The notes under the pieces: generated by a model
What the model was told of the DNA's origin: nothing
Seen by the model: the letters and a program-made list of their open reading frames with translations, nothing else
Database searches by the model: none
In this document: positions 32,744 to 45,400 of the stretch, in pieces
Layout of the letters: each line of letters starts with the position of its first letter
Numbering within the stretch: position 1 is the first letter of the stretch
NCBI RefSeq assembly: GCF_027172205.1
Contig: NC_070614.1
Span: 32,602,001 to 32,666,000 of the forward strand
Direction: 5' to 3'
Length of the DNA: 64,000 nucleotides
Source: Podarcis raffonei
Taxonomy: Eukaryota; Chordata; Lepidosauria; Squamata; Lacertidae
Made by a program: the position numbers and the translations under genes

Positions 32744-33942
32744 AGTGTTGTTGTTGTTGTTGTTTAGTCGTTTAGTCGTGTCCGACTCTTCGTGACCCCA
32801 TGGACCAGAGCACGCCAGGCACCTCTGTCCTCCACTACCTCCCGCAGTTTGGTCAAACTCATGCTGGTAACCTCGAAAACACTATCCAGCCATCTCGTCC
32901 TCTGTTGTCCCCTTCTCCTTGTGCCCTCCATCTTTCCCAGCATCAGTGTCTTCTCCAGGGAGTCTTCTCTTCTCATGAGGTGGCCAAAGTACTGGAGCCT
33001 CAGCTTCACGATCTGTCCTTCCAGTGAGCACTCAGGGCTGATTTCATTAAGAATGGATGCGTTTGATCTTCTTGCAGTCCATGGGACTCTCAAGAGTCTT
33101 CTCCAGCACCATAATTCAAAAGCATCAATTCTTCGGCGATCAGCCTTCTTTATGGTCCAGCTCTCACTTCCATACATCACTACTGGGAAAACCATGGCTT
33201 TAACTATACGGACCTTTGTTGGCAAGGTGACGTCTCTACTTCTCAAGATGCTGTCTAGGCCTGTCATAGCCCTTCTCCCAAGAAGCAGGCGTCTTTTAAT
33301 TTCATGGCTGCTGTCACCATCTGCAGTGATCATGGAGCCCAAGAAAGTAAAATCTCTCACTGCCTCCATTTCTTCCCCTTCTATTTGCCAGGAGGTGATG
33401 GGACCAGTGGCCATGATCTTCGTTTTTTTGATGTTGATCCTCAGACCATATTTTGCACTCTCCTCTTTCACCCTCATTAAAAGGTTCTTTAATTCCTCCT
33501 CACTTTCTGCCATCAAGGTTGTGTCATCTGCATATCTGAGGTTGTTGATATTTCTTCCGGCAATCTTAATTCCAGCTTGGGATTCATCCAGCCCAGCCTT
33601 TCGCATGATGTATTCTGCATATAAATTAAATAAGCAGGGAGATAAAATACAGCCTTGTCATACTCCTTTCCCAATTTTGAACCAATCAGTTGTTCCATAT
33701 CCAGTTCTAACTGTAGCTTCTTGTCCCACATAGAGATTTCTCAGGAGACAGATGAGGTGATCAGGCACTCCCATTTCTTTAAGAACTTGCCATAGTTTGC
33801 TGTGGTCGACACAGTCAAAGGCTTTTGCATAGTCAATGAAGCAGAAGTAGATGTCTTTCTGGAACTCTCTAGCTTTCTCCATAATCCAGCGCATGTTTGC
33901 AATTTGGTCTCTGGTTCCTCTGCCTCTTCTAAATCCAGCTTG
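32744..33942 (-). mobile_element. BovB (RTE) LINE, 5' truncated
   Basis: The minus strand encodes the end of the BovB reverse transcriptase, with [10 protein letters not shown] and the [12 protein letters not shown] terminus, and ends with the BovB 3' sequence and a GTT repeat. Compared with the copy at 42706, one CGA codon has become TGA near 33656-33660 (GV-stop-QGC), an in-frame nonsense change of the CpG-decay kind. It is truncated at 33942. Confidence 0.95.
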
Positions 33943-34940
33943 CTGATGATGCCCTGAACTACTTGGGAAACAGGGTAGAATATATAATTATTATTACTTT
34001 TACAGAGTCTCTGCTTGCAATTCACAGCGCAAAACTGGGATGGCAGGTGACAGCAGCACATTATGCTAGTGGAAGAACAAACAAGTGGGGTCAGCCTCCC
34101 AATTGGTCCCTAAATGTTTTGTCTTTGAACATGCAAAGAGGACCTTTCTTTCACCCACTGAACAACCACAATTCTGATCATTACATATTCTAAGACTTCC
34201 AGGTTCCCTAGTCAGACCAGAGTCCTGGCACCAGCAAACACACTAATGGGCCTTGGCGGTTTTTGTGGCCTTTAACAATCCAACAGGTGATCCCAGCCTG
34301 CCTGCCCCCAAAACACATCAAGGAGGTGAAACTATCTACTGCTAATGTCTGCACAGGAAGTCGCTATGAAAGGCAGAACTGCATAGAGTCCACTTGAAAA
34401 GTTGGCAATTCTACCTGAAGCTGCTCCTTTTAAAAAAAAGGCATGTGGGAAAACAATTCCACTTAAAAGTTAGCTCCCAAATGATAGAATTTGCAGACTT
34501 TCTGAACTCGACTTGCACTGTATAAAACTGTTGGTGCACGGAAGTAGGACATTCGCTTGTTAGGCAGCAAACTTACAAAGCAAGCACAAACAAGGAGGGG
34601 TGTTTTGTGGGTTTTTTGAGCAATCGCTTTGAGGCTGCGATCCTATTCACATTTACTTGGAATAAGACCCAAGGAGCTTAGAGGAACTTCCAAGTCGATA
34701 TGCGCAAAACCGGAGCGCAGTTTGTTCCATACTGGTAAAAAACAAAACAAAAAACCCAGCTGTAGCTTATCTGTTCTGTTTGGCTTTCTTTATCCATCAA
34801 CACACACACACCGATTGTGTCCCCGTTACAGCCACCCCAACTCACCCTGAAAAGCTCTTGCATTCCGCAGCTGTGCAGCGGGAAAAGCCCCTACTTCCAA
34901 AACAACCGGGGCGGCTCTAGGACCCAGAGAGCTCCGCCCG
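33943..34940. other. Intergenic, no gene recognised
   Basis: Unique sequence; one partial copy of the short palindromic repeat at about 34628-34690 and a CA run near 34800. Confidence 0.45.
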
Positions 34941-35640
34941 TTAACCCTTTCTCGTCTTACTTAGCAAAAATTTAAGGCTTCGTTTGAAACGGATCTGAGC
35001 GCCGAGTGCCTTTTTTTCCAACGCCGGGAAGCTCATCGCCGGGAACAAATGAAAGAGCGAGCGAGAGGAAAGTGCCTCTGAACGTAGACAACGTGCTTTG
35101 CCAACGCCACTGCATAACCACGGCCAATTTCCCACACATCTGGGATCACCAGGGGGAAGGACTTCCCAGGTCAGAGGGATGTGGTTTCCGGGCAGCTCTG
35201 AGCCCCGGTACCTCTTTTTTTATTATTTGGAAATTAACCGCCGGCAGAAGCTCAAGCAGAATAGCCCGCAGCAGCAGCCTCAGCAGCCGCCCTGGCGAAA
35301 GTTGCATTTTCAGAACCACTAGACACAGATGAGCGTTGCACCCTTTAGCCACCCTGCCGTGATTTGTGTTTAGTGCATGCTGCCGGGCAGAACTTAATTT
35401 CAGCCAGGGCTCACCAAAGGTATAGTTGCCTCCTCCTGAGCTGCTGCAATGTTCTGGGTACCTGGTTGCACCTGCTCCTCTGCCCCCGTTTGCTTTGTGC
35501 AGTCGTAGACCGTAGAAGTGAGCAGCGCATCAGCTGCCGGGCGAAGAGTTCTGCATAACCTGGAAACTTGCTGGATGGAGAAATGACTTCTCCGGGGAGC
35601 GAGGTGGGGGGGGGGAGGCGGAAACCATCTGTCCCTTATT
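34940..35640. promoter_or_regulatory. Orphan CpG-rich block, possible promoter
   Basis: CpG density is clearly above the neighbourhood (for example CGCCGGGAAGCTCATCGCCG near 35020 and CCGCCGGCAG near 35240). No coding exon is convincing. It could be the promoter or an untranslated first exon of the SCAN zinc-finger gene 6 kb downstream, or of a gene on the other strand. The sequence alone does not decide. Confidence 0.35.
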
Positions 35641-35997
35641 TACCGGCGTTACTACCTGCCGCTTTAAAAAAGTGCTCCCTTGCTTCTCTTTGACTAGATA
35701 GGATAGCGGGGTGGGGAGACAGAGAGAGTCTAGTCCAGACCACTTAAAATCTGGTTAGAATGAGATCTTGCGGGAAGGAACGTTAATTATTTCGGCTGTC
35801 AAGGGAGGGTTTAGAAATGCTTCTTAATAGCCTGTTTTATGACCCTGCGGGAGCAATGGGAGGAGTTAAGGGCGCTCACCAGTAACCCTGGCAAGAAAGC
35901 GGCTTCAGTCAAGTCATTAAATAAATACGCCCGAAATCCTTTGCACGCTTCTTTGGGACCAAGCCCCACTAAACCGGGCGCCTAGGTCTGTGCAGCC

Positions 35998-36080
35998 TGA
36001 TCCTGCGCCCGCTTGCTCGGAAGTAAATCAGATTCGGGTTCATTGAGACTTGCTCCCAGGCAGATACGTTTAGGCTACAG
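35998..36080. repeat. Short imperfect-palindrome repeat
   Basis: A member of a dispersed family of about 85 bases (GCAATCCTA...CTTACT...AGTAAG...TAGGATTGC); here GCCTGATCCTGC ... TTTAGGCTACAGCC. See also 36174, 45667, 48866, 51548, 54776, 62022. Confidence 0.6.
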
Positions 36081-36173
36081 CCTTAATAAGGTGTGAAGAC
36101 TAGGTAGCTACATCTATTTGTTCTGTAGAGTGAACACCGTGCACTTTTCCTTTGGTTTAGCGTTTTGATAAAC

Positions 36174-36262
36174 TGAGGCTGCAATCCTAAACATTCTTAC
36201 TAGGGAGTAAGGTCCACTGAACACGGTGGGGCTTCCTGCTGAGTCAACGTGCGTAGGATTGC
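36174..36262. repeat. Short imperfect-palindrome repeat
   Basis: GCTGCAATCCTAAACATTCT ... GTGCGTAGGATTGC; the two ends are inverted copies of each other. Confidence 0.7.
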
Positions 36263-36956
36263 TTGTGAGCTTTGGACTGGAAGTCTCTGCAGGGACAGGG
36301 TGTTCTAGTGCAATAGTACTGAAGGGGTTGGAAGAATTGCACCTGCCAAAATGTCCTTTTCTATAATTAATACATGTGCAGAGCTCCCCTAAAGTGCAGA
36401 GAATTATTTATTGATTCACAGCATGGCAATCATTTACTGTATCTTCTGTTTTGAAACCTGGACTAGGCACTGTAAAGCGAGTCATGCTGTTTACTGGGGG
36501 GGTGGGTAGATGTAAGGAAATGAGGTAAGGAGAAAGGAGGTTGGAGATTTTGCACCCTTCCTTGTTATAAACTGCATGCAAAGTGTTTTAGAATTTCGTG
36601 TTTCTTTTTGTGATATTAGCTAAAGCTGCAATCTGTAATTGATTAACTAACTGCAATTTAATCAGCTGCAAAGGCATCCCTGACAAATAGGGGTAAGATA
36701 TTAAATGGTGGGCTTTCCCCCTTCACACCCACACAGAAGTTAATCCCTCTTCTAAAATGTCACATACAAACAAAGGAAGAATACTTTCCCCCTCCAAAAC
36801 TACTGTTTTATTCATATGCAAATCAAACAATCGATTAAACCTCATTCAGCCATAATGCAATGTAGCTCAAATATTGTTCCTGTTTTCCAGAGGGAATAGA
36901 TACTGACTAATGGCTCAATGTCTCATAAGAAGCTAAACCATGCTATATTTCAAACA

Positions 36957-37205
36957 GTCATAGAAACGTAGAATTCTAGAGTTGGAAGGGACCCCGAGAG
37001 TCATCTAGTCCAACCCCCTGCAATGCAGGAATCTCAGCTAAAGGATCCATGACAGATGGCCATCCAACCTCTGCTTCTAAACCTCCAAAACAGGAGTCCG
37101 CCACCTTCAAATGGAGTCTGTTCCACAGCTGAACAGCTCTTACCATCAGAAAGTTTAAAATGTTACCTATTATCAGTTGTAGATAAAGCCTCCCTCTTGA
37201 TGCAT
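36957..37205 (-). mobile_element. CR1 LINE 3' end
   Basis: The plus-strand text TCATAGAAACGTAGAATTCT, GAGTTGGAAGGGACCCCGAG and CATCTAGTCCAACCCCCTGC is the well-known reverse complement of CR1 3' regions in birds and reptiles. It is 5' truncated. Confidence 0.88.
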
Positions 37206-37307
37206 CTGATTAACCCACCAATCATAGTCACATTCAGAGTTTAAACCAGGCTTTAATTTTGGAGCCTGGAAATCATACGCTATGCTGAGGTAATTTAGTA
37301 CTTATTA

Positions 37308-37665
37308 AGGTAAAGGTACCCCTGCCCGTACAGGCCAGTCTTGACAGACTCTAGGGTTGTGCGCCCATCTCACTTAAGAGGCCGGGGGCCAGCGCTGTCC
37401 GGAGACACTTCCGGGTCACGTGGCCAGCGTGACAAAGCTGCATCTGGCGAGCCAGCGCAGCACACGGAAACTCCGTTTACCTTCCCGCCAGTAAGCGGTC
37501 CCTATTTATCTACTTGCACCCGGGGGTGCTTTCGAACTGCTAGGTTGGCAGGCGCTGGGACCGAGCAATGGGAGCGCACCCCGCAGCGGGGATTCGAACC
37601 GCCGACCTTTCGATCAGCAAGCCCTAGGCGCTGAGGCTTTTACCCACAGCGCCACCCACGTCCCA
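37308..37665 (-). mobile_element. Sauria-type SINE, minus strand
   Basis: The reverse complement of the 28627 type: the B-box appears as GGGATTCGAACCG near 37591. The flanking 13-base duplication TTAGTACTTATTA lies at 37295-37307 and 37666-37678. This copy carries a variant G/C-rich middle (near 37380-37420). Confidence 0.93.
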
Positions 37666-37678
37666 TTAGTACTTATTA

Positions 37679-38086
37679 TTATTGATAAAAATTTATAGAG
37701 GGTGCCTCTGAACATGTGCAAAGTGCCTTTTCCTGAGCATTAGGGCAGCCACCATCTGGCAGGCATTCTTTGTCTTTCAACAGCTGCATAAGGGGCAGAA
37801 ACTTGGCAGAATAAACATTTCCCTATCAACCTCTACTCCTGGCTCTGAATTGCTGCACCTGTTCAATTGCTTCCTGCCATGTAGTTGTTAAGAGCACTGG
37901 AGCCCAGAAAAAAAAGGCACAGCTGACTTCAACGAGTGGAGGGAAAGGTTTCTTGGAATCTTGAGAGCTCCAGCACTTTAATTTATGCAGCATACATCAT
38001 TGAGGAGCTCTCACAAACCAATCCAGGGTGCAGCTTCTCAGGTGTTTTGCAGAACTCAATTAGGCTGTCACTAGGGTGGCGCTGTG
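37679..38086. other. Intergenic, no gene recognised
   Basis: Unique sequence between two SINEs; no exon or repeat body identified. Confidence 0.4.
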
Positions 38087-38439
38087 GGACGCGGGTGGCG
38101 CTGTGAGTTAAACCACAGAGCCTAGGACTTGCTAATCAGAAGGTCAGCGGTTCGAATCCCCGCGACAGGGTGAGCTCCCGTTGCTCGGTCCCTGCTCCTG
38201 CCAACCTAGCAGTTCAAAAGCACATCAGTGCAAGTAGATAAATAGGTATCACTCCGGCAGGAAGGTAAACGGCGTTTCTGTGTGCTGCTCTGGTTCGCCA
38301 GAACCGGCGTAGTCATGCTGGCCACATGACCCGGAAGCTGTAGCTGGCTCCCTCGGCCAATAAAGCGAGATGAGCGCCGCAACCCCAGAGTTGGTCATGA
38401 CTGGACCTAATGGTCAGGGGTCCCTTTACCTTTACCTTA
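38087..38439 (+). mobile_element. Sauria-type SINE
   Basis: Plus-strand copy with GGTTCGAATCCCCGCGAC, GTGCAAGTAGATAAATAGG and the tail GGTCAGGGGTCCCTTTACC followed by TTTACC repeats. The phrase GGTGGCGCTGTG is duplicated at its 5' end. Confidence 0.93.
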
Positions 38440-39938
38440 GGGCCTGAGTCTCCTCAAGTGGCAGGATGAGCTGGTGGTAGAATCTAGAGATGGTGGGGTG
38501 GTTACACCACTTCAGACCAAAGGTGGGGGCATTTTTGTTGGCTCTCCCACTGCCAAGCTTCCTGCAGGTGAAACAAAAAAAACCACAAACTTAGCAATTT
38601 AAGGAGCCGATCTCAGACCATTTCCTACTGCATAAACTTCCGTCTGTGGGTTGTTGTTTTGACTTTTAAATTTCTTATTATTCGAGGTGCAAATGTTGCC
38701 CATTCCCATAAGCAGAAATGATACTGCCCTTTCTAGTGATCCAGGATACCCCCACTTCATTCTTCTGCATGTGGTGACCCCCATCTTCTTCCCAAGTGTA
38801 TTTAGAATGAGCAGCTCTCCCCTATAAATCCCAAAATGGGTGGTTAAAGCCTGCCATTTCCCTCACCCTTTGAATAGGTGCTTATGTGCAAGGGGGGAAT
38901 TGTGTTTTTTTTAAAATCTGTGTTAAACCTGTGGAACCAGATCCTGGTATTAATACTCAGGTTTAATTATTTGAAGTAGAAGGATGTGATGTTGTGTATG
39001 TGGTAACAATACTCCCTCTTTTAAAAAGTGAATGTTTCAGGTATTTCACAGCTGCATGACCAACAGGAGTCAACTGGTAAAGCTTTTACTATCTCAGTGG
39101 CTCCCAATAACAGGAAAGTGCTTCTAATGTGGTTGTTAAAAGGCACAGAATTTATCTTTTTCTGTAGTTAAGTGATAATGTTCTTAAGAATGTGCTAATC
39201 CCTGCACATAGATGGCTAAAAAAACCCAACACTTTAGGCCTGCCTAGAGGCTTAAACAACTTTTTTAAGAAGTATAAACTCTGGTATGCATGTGGCCATA
39301 GAAACTAAGCACTGTGGGCAGATAATAATGCGCATGTATTTGTGAAGGTGATTATTGTGCATGGGTGGGGGCAGAATCCTGGAAAAGAAAGGAGCCCGGC
39401 AATCCGGCTAAGTTGATGGCCTTCTTTTGTGAAGCCAATGCTCTCTCCTGGGCTGGCCTTTTGTCTGCAATGCTCGGCCAATTGCATACATTCTTAACAG
39501 TGCTCTACTGTTTGTGGGAAATACAAAGTGGTCTGTGACCACATGGGTGCAATGAGGCCTAGTCAGTTGCACAGCCCATTTGATCTGAGCATGCTCAGGG
39601 TGGGTGGGTAGGGGGAGGGCGGAGAGGAGTGGTGCCATCCATTCCAGAAAGCAATGGGAATTGCAAAGGCAAGAAGTGGAGGTAAGGCATTGACTATCTG
39701 AGGCAGCTGTGGAGAACACTTGGGTGGACTTGGAAGGGTGCAAGCTGATGCTCGCTGGACTTCTTGGTTGGCAAGAAGCACCATTGCACGTGAGAAATCA
39801 GACCAGTAAGAGCTACCCACTCCCCCCTCAAAAAACACCCTGTGTTTCATTTTTCTGTCCTTTCCTGACTTCATCCTGCTTTACTTCTCTTGTTTGATTT
39901 TATTGCAGTGGTTTTTGAACAGGGCATAGTAGGATTGC

Positions 39939-39989
<51 letters not shown>

Positions 39990-40089
39990 TATATATTGGT
40001 CTAACAAGTGTATCAGTTAATACATTTGCAGGTACTGAGGTGAACAAATGTGTGTGGGCTGGGGAAAAGAAAGCAGCCCCAAGATATGG
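38440..40089. other. Intergenic, no gene recognised
   Basis: Unique sequence with an AT dinucleotide array at 39942-39986. Small open frames here lack splice or family support. Confidence 0.45.
39942..39986. repeat. (AT)n microsatellite
   Basis: About 22 AT units in one uninterrupted run. Confidence 0.97.
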
Positions 40090-41075
40090 CTCAGAATTGC
40101 ACTACGTGTTCCCAGATTTCTCTGGTGTAAAAAAAGTAATAGGTTTGCCTTCTCTTGATGCGGTTATGCTCCCCATGAAGGAGCGGGTATGCAGCTTGGG
40201 GGTACTTTTGGATTAGGGTTACCAGATGTCCCTGGTTCCTGGGGACAGTCTCCAGATTTGCAAATCTGTCCCCGAGAAATGTGGCGGCAGCAGCCCAGAG
40301 CCAACCTGGTAGCGCAGTTGGCTCTGGCAGGCTTCAGGAGCTGCTTGCTGCTTCCTGCCATGGCGCCTGCCATGTTTTCCTCGCCGGAAGTCCCCATATG
40401 ATGCGTTGCACACAGACCCATCATATGGGGACTTCCAGGAGGCAAACTGGCTGGCGCCACAGAGGCAAGCAGCTCCTGAAGCCAGCCAGAGCCAACTGCT
40501 CTATCAGGCTGGCTTCGGGCTGCTGACTGCTGCTGCCACTGCTGAAGGGGAACTGGGGACGTCCGGCAGTACAGATCTCCTGCCCGCTTCCCCCTTTGTT
40601 TTGACTGATCGGGGAAGGCTCGGAAGTTGCAGGCGGATGGCCATTGCCCAGTTTTTTAAAAAACTGTGCATTTATGTTTCACAGGGTGCAAAAGAAGGGC
40701 TTTGCACTTTTATACAATATGCATGTGTGCCTGGGCCCAGGATCTTTTTTTTTCTTTTCTTTTTTTTGCCTCACCATCCCCACTACTGGCTCCCTGTTGC
40801 TACTCAGCTTCAAAAAAAATAAAAGAGTCCCCAGATTCATTGAAAAAAAATCTGGTAACCATATTCTGGATCCTTTGCTGTTGCTTGAGGCTCAGATGGC
40901 CTCAGTGGCACAGTGTGCCTTCCATCAGCTTCAGCTGGTGGCTCAGCTGCACCCCTATCTGGACAAGGATAGCCTAACTAATGTCGTCTACGCTCTGGCA
41001 ACCTCTAGGATAGATTACTGCAATGTGTTATATGTAGGGCTGCCTCTGAAGACAGTTTTAAATGTAACCAAGCCA
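40090..41075 (+). mobile_element. Worn L2 LINE fragment split by a MITE
   Basis: Before 40214 the frame resembles the L2 stretch ending VCSLGVLLD. After 40863 it resumes with LLLLEAQMASVAQCAFHQLQ and SRIDYCNVLYVGLPLK. The two halves abut at the insertion point. Confidence 0.8.
40214..40863. mobile_element. hAT-like foldback MITE inside L2
   Basis: The ends TAGGGTTACCAGA and (inverted) TATGGTTACCAGA are flanked by an 8-base duplication with one mismatch (TTTTGGAT at 40206-40213, TTCTGGAT at 40864-40871). Long inner arms are inverted copies of each other (GGCGGCAGCAGCCC... against ...GGGCTGCTGACTGCTGCTGCC), folding around about 40400-40420. Confidence 0.78.
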
Positions 41076-41575
41076 GCTTTTTGATGCAGAAGGAGCCAAA
41101 ATGTGTGCTTGCTTATTTTACAAAATGTATACTGATTGACTGTAGTAAAACCTCTAAGAGGTTTGCAAGAAATGTGTTGTTTATTTTCAAATACCACTGT
41201 AACACACCCTTTTCAGAAGACAGAATCAGATTGTTTTTGCTTGTTTGTTTTGCCTGAACTTTCTGTTCCTTCAATTCTAGCTAATATGATATTTCAAGCA
41301 TAAGAAATCTCTTTCACAAGACTAGCAAACTGGTAGATTTTTAGAGCCCTTGCTGACCTATGGATTGATTGAAGCCTGCTGCCTTGTTAATAATGTTGCT
41401 GGAATTACAATTTAAATGGTTCTAATTCTTACAATTTTTTGTGTGATTATCACCCCTCCAGGTTGGCATCAAGACAGCCATAGGAGCTTTCCGCAGCTGA
41501 TAGGCTCTCCTAGTGGCAAATTGGGTGTTGGAAACCCTAGTAAAAGGCCACATAAACTCAGAAACCGATTCAAAA

Positions 41576-42409
41576 ATGAGGAGGAAAATGGCAGCCAAGC
41601 GGAATATGGTAGCTCAGTATCTACAGTGTCCGGCACCACTGGAGCAAAGAGTGCAGCCGTCAGTGAAAATGGAGAAGGAGCCAGACCCAATGGGTTCTGA
41701 CGCACTGGGGATATCAGAGGGTTCAGTAAAAACCTATCGTATTGTGCAGGTTGGGACAGCTGGAGGCGGCCTAAGGCTGATAACACCTCAGCAGACCAGG
41801 AGCGAACGGCTGGAAACACCCCAGCGGTGGGAGATTCAGGGGCAACAGGAATTGCCAACGCCAGATCTCACGCCAGTTCAGTCGCCGGCGTGGAGGAACC
41901 TGCAAGTGCCAGAACTCACATTGACAGAAGACGTTGAGACCTACCTGGCTACCTTTGAGGACGTGGCAGAGGCCTGCAAGTGGCCGAAGGAACAGTGGGT
42001 GACGCGGCTCATGCCCGCCCTCAATGGAGCCGCGCTGCAGGCCTACAATAACTTGGATCCCAGAGAGAGTGGGGATTATGGGAAAGTGAAGGCCGCTATC
42101 TTGCGAGAGGATGCCGTCAGTCTGGAGAGGCAGCGCCAGAACTTCAGGCACTTCCGCTACCAGGAGGCCGAGGGCCCTCGCGAGGTCTGTGCCCGCCTGC
42201 GAGGGCTCTGCCATCGCTGGCTGGAGCCAGAAAGCCGCACCAAGGAGCAGATTGTGGAGCTGTTGGTCCTGGAGCAGTTCCTGACCATCCTGCCAGAGGA
42301 AATGCAGGACTGGGTTCAGGAATATCGCCCCAAGACCTGCGTTCAGGCCGTGACCCTGGCAGAGCATTTCCTGCTGAAGCAGCAGGAAGGCGAGAGGTGG
42401 GATCAGCAG
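41576..42409 (+). CDS. Exon: extended SCAN domain
   Basis: It ends in phase 0 before GTGAGA. The core SCAN ([19 protein letters not shown] ... [20 protein letters not shown] ... [10 protein letters not shown]) follows a capsid N-half-like stretch ([39 protein letters not shown]). SCAN derives from the capsid of a Gypsy-type element; reptiles keep the longer form, most mammalian SCANs only the C-terminal half. Confidence 0.93.
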
Positions 42410-45400
42410 GTGAGAACATTTTGTAGTAGTAACTGGAAGTTTTAGGAAGCTGAGGAAGTTTTAGATCATGTTGCTGAGGTCTACCGCAAGATTGAAATGC
42501 TTGCACAGAAACCTGGGGAATATCAATTTTATATTTATTAAAAAGCTTTTCTTTTCCATTTTGTGCACAAGAATGCATATAAAACCCTAAAAGTAGTGGT
42601 TGCTATGTGGGTGCTGATGTGCCATGCTCTGAAGGCTAGAAATTCTGCCTTTTCTTTTGAGCTTGTAATATTTCATCCAGCATTGGACAAATCTCATAAG
42701 GCTTTGTTGTTGTTGTTTAGTCGTTTAGTCGTGTCCGACTCTTCGTGACCCCATGGACCAGAGCACGCCAGGCACCTCTGTCCTCCACTACCTCCCGCAG
42801 TTTGGTCAAACTCATGCTGGTAACCTCGAAAACACTATCCAACCATCTCATCCTCTGTCGCCCCCTTCTCCTTGTGCCCTCCATCTTTCCCAGCATCAGT
42901 GTCTTCTCCAGGGAGTCTTCTCTTCTCATGAGGTGGCCAAAGTACTGGAGCCTCAGCTTCACGATCTGTCCTTCCAGTGAGCACTCAGGGCTGATTTCAT
43001 TAAGAATGGATGCGTTTGATCTTCTTGCAGTCCATGGGACTCTCAAGAGTCTTCTCCAGCACCATAATTCAAAAGCATCAATTCTTCGGCGATCAACCTT
43101 CTTTATGGTCCAGCTCTCACTTCCATACATCACTACTGGGAAAACCATGGCTTTAACTATACGGACCTTTGTTGGCAAGGTGACGTCTCTACTTCTCAAG
43201 ATGCTGTCTAGGCCTGTCATTGCCCTTCTCCCAAGAAGCAGGCGTCTTTTAATTTCGTGGCTGCTGTCACCATCTGCAGTGATCATGGAGCCCAAGAAAG
43301 TAAAATCTCTCACTGCCTCCATTTCTTCCCCTTCTATTTGCCAGGAGGTGATGGGACCAGTGGCCATGATCTTCGTTTTTTTGATGTTGAGCCTCAGACC
43401 ATATTTTGCGCTCTCCTCTTTCACCCTCATTAAAAGGTTCTTTAATTCCTCCTCACTTTCTGCCATCAAGGTTGTGTCATCTGCATATCTGAGGTTGTTG
43501 ATATTTCTTCCGGCAATCTTAATTCCAGCTTGGGATTCATCCAGCCCAGCCTTTCGCATGATGCATTCTGCGTATAAATTAAATAAGCAGGGAGACAAAA
43601 TACAGCCTTGTCGTACGCCTTTCCCAATTTTGAACCAATCAGTTGTTCCATATCCAGTTCTAACTGTAGCTTCTTGTCCCACATAGAGATTTCTCAGGAG
43701 ACAGATGAGGTGATCAGGCACTCCCATTTCTTTAAGAACTTGCCATAGTTTGCTGTGGTCGACACAGTCAAAGGCTTTTGCATAGTCAATGAAGCAGAAG
43801 TAGATGTCTTTCTGGAACTCTCTAGCTTTCTCCATAATCCAGCGCATGTTTGCAATTTGGTCTCTGGTTCCTCTGCCTCTTCTAAATCCAGCTTGCACTT
43901 CTGGGAGTTCTCGATCCACATACTGTTTGAGCCTTCCTTGTAGAATTTTAAGCATAACCTTGCTAGCGTGTGAAATGAGTGCAATTGTGCGGTAGTTGGA
44001 GCATTCTTTGGCACTGCCCTTCTTTGGGATTGGGATGTAGACTGATCTTCTCCAATCTTCTGGCCACTGCTGAGTTTTCCAAATTTGCTGGCATATTGAG
44101 TGTAGCACCTTAATAGCATCATCTTTTAAAATTTTAAATAGTTCAGCTGGAATACCATCACTTCCACTGGCCTTGTTATTTGCAGTGCTTTCTAAGGCCC
44201 ATTTGACTTCACTTTCCAGGATGTCTGGCTCAAGGTCAGCAACCACACTACCTGGGGTGTACGAGACATCCATATCTTTCTGGTGTAATTCCTCTGTGGA
44301 ATTATAAGGCTTACGAATGGTTTTAAAAACAGCAACACACACACACACACAACCAAAAACACTATAAACTGATTCATGAGTCTAAATTTTTCGCTTGGTA
44401 TGTACTGCATGCTCACAGTCCCAGAATACACACCAAGATAACAGAATGTACATAACTGAGGTGGTGCAGTCCTCACAGACAGAGGGACTATACCACTACA
44501 AGTTGCACATACAGAGAGATTTGTGTGATAGGTGTGGAATCATGTCCCGTTTGGAAGCATTATTCACAGGAAGGGTATGTGGGGAAGGTTTGTTTCATTT
44601 TAACTTTTCTGTACACTGCGGTTAATAGTGGCTTGCAAACGAAATGGCTAACATCAACGTAGAAACTTCATTTTGTTAAATGTGAAGTCCTTTGCTAAAC
44701 TGATTCGTTTCTCTGTTGTTAACAATGAGACAGCAGCGCAGGTGAGGAAGCAACAGGAGCCATGCCTTAACTCCTGCACTGTTAATCCAAGCCTCCCCCT
44801 TCATTGTGCACATTTGAATGAGCCCTGAATCAGGCCTTTGCCCACCTAGTCCAGTACACATGCGCTTTCTCTCTCTCTCTCCCCCCAACTGAACGCCGTT
44901 TTCCAGACAGAGCTCTTTCCTTGCTTGCCTTCCAATCTGTGCTCCTTTGAAAGTGATGGCTCCAGGGACTGTAGCCTTTATCTTTTTTTAACTGACTTCT
45001 CCAATTCTACAGTGGTATGATCTTATGAACATACCCCTCTCTGGCTTGAATGGGGTCCTTGCTGTTTTTTCAGGTGCTGGGGCCTTTTGTACTCGAGGAG
45101 GCTGTGAGCTTCCCAGAAACTGAGCAAGTGCCCTTGGACACCAGGCAGACGATGCTTTGCAGAGATGCCAAGGAGGAGGTGAACGAAAATGCCACTTCAT
45201 TGGGTAAGGATTTTGCAATAGCATTCTAGTACAGGTGAGAGTATTAACGGGTTGCTCTCCTATACTGTTTTTCACTGTCTGTCTCTCCCCCCCCCCCCCC
45301 GGAATATTTCCTCCCTTCCTCTCTGGGTTCCCAGCTCTGGGATTATTAACACAAGGCAGCCAGTGTGTTGTGCAGTACCTCGGAGAAAAATAGGCTCACG

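Noticed and set aside
41513-41575. Longer N terminus for the SCAN protein
   Set aside because: That frame has no ATG there: it would start at a GTG, and an in-frame stop lies just upstream. The first ATG is at 41576.
42745-43686. Plus-strand open frame of 313 codons, and the similar one at 32792-33733
   Set aside because: Both are antisense to the BovB reverse transcriptase and recur wherever the LINE does; no independent domain.
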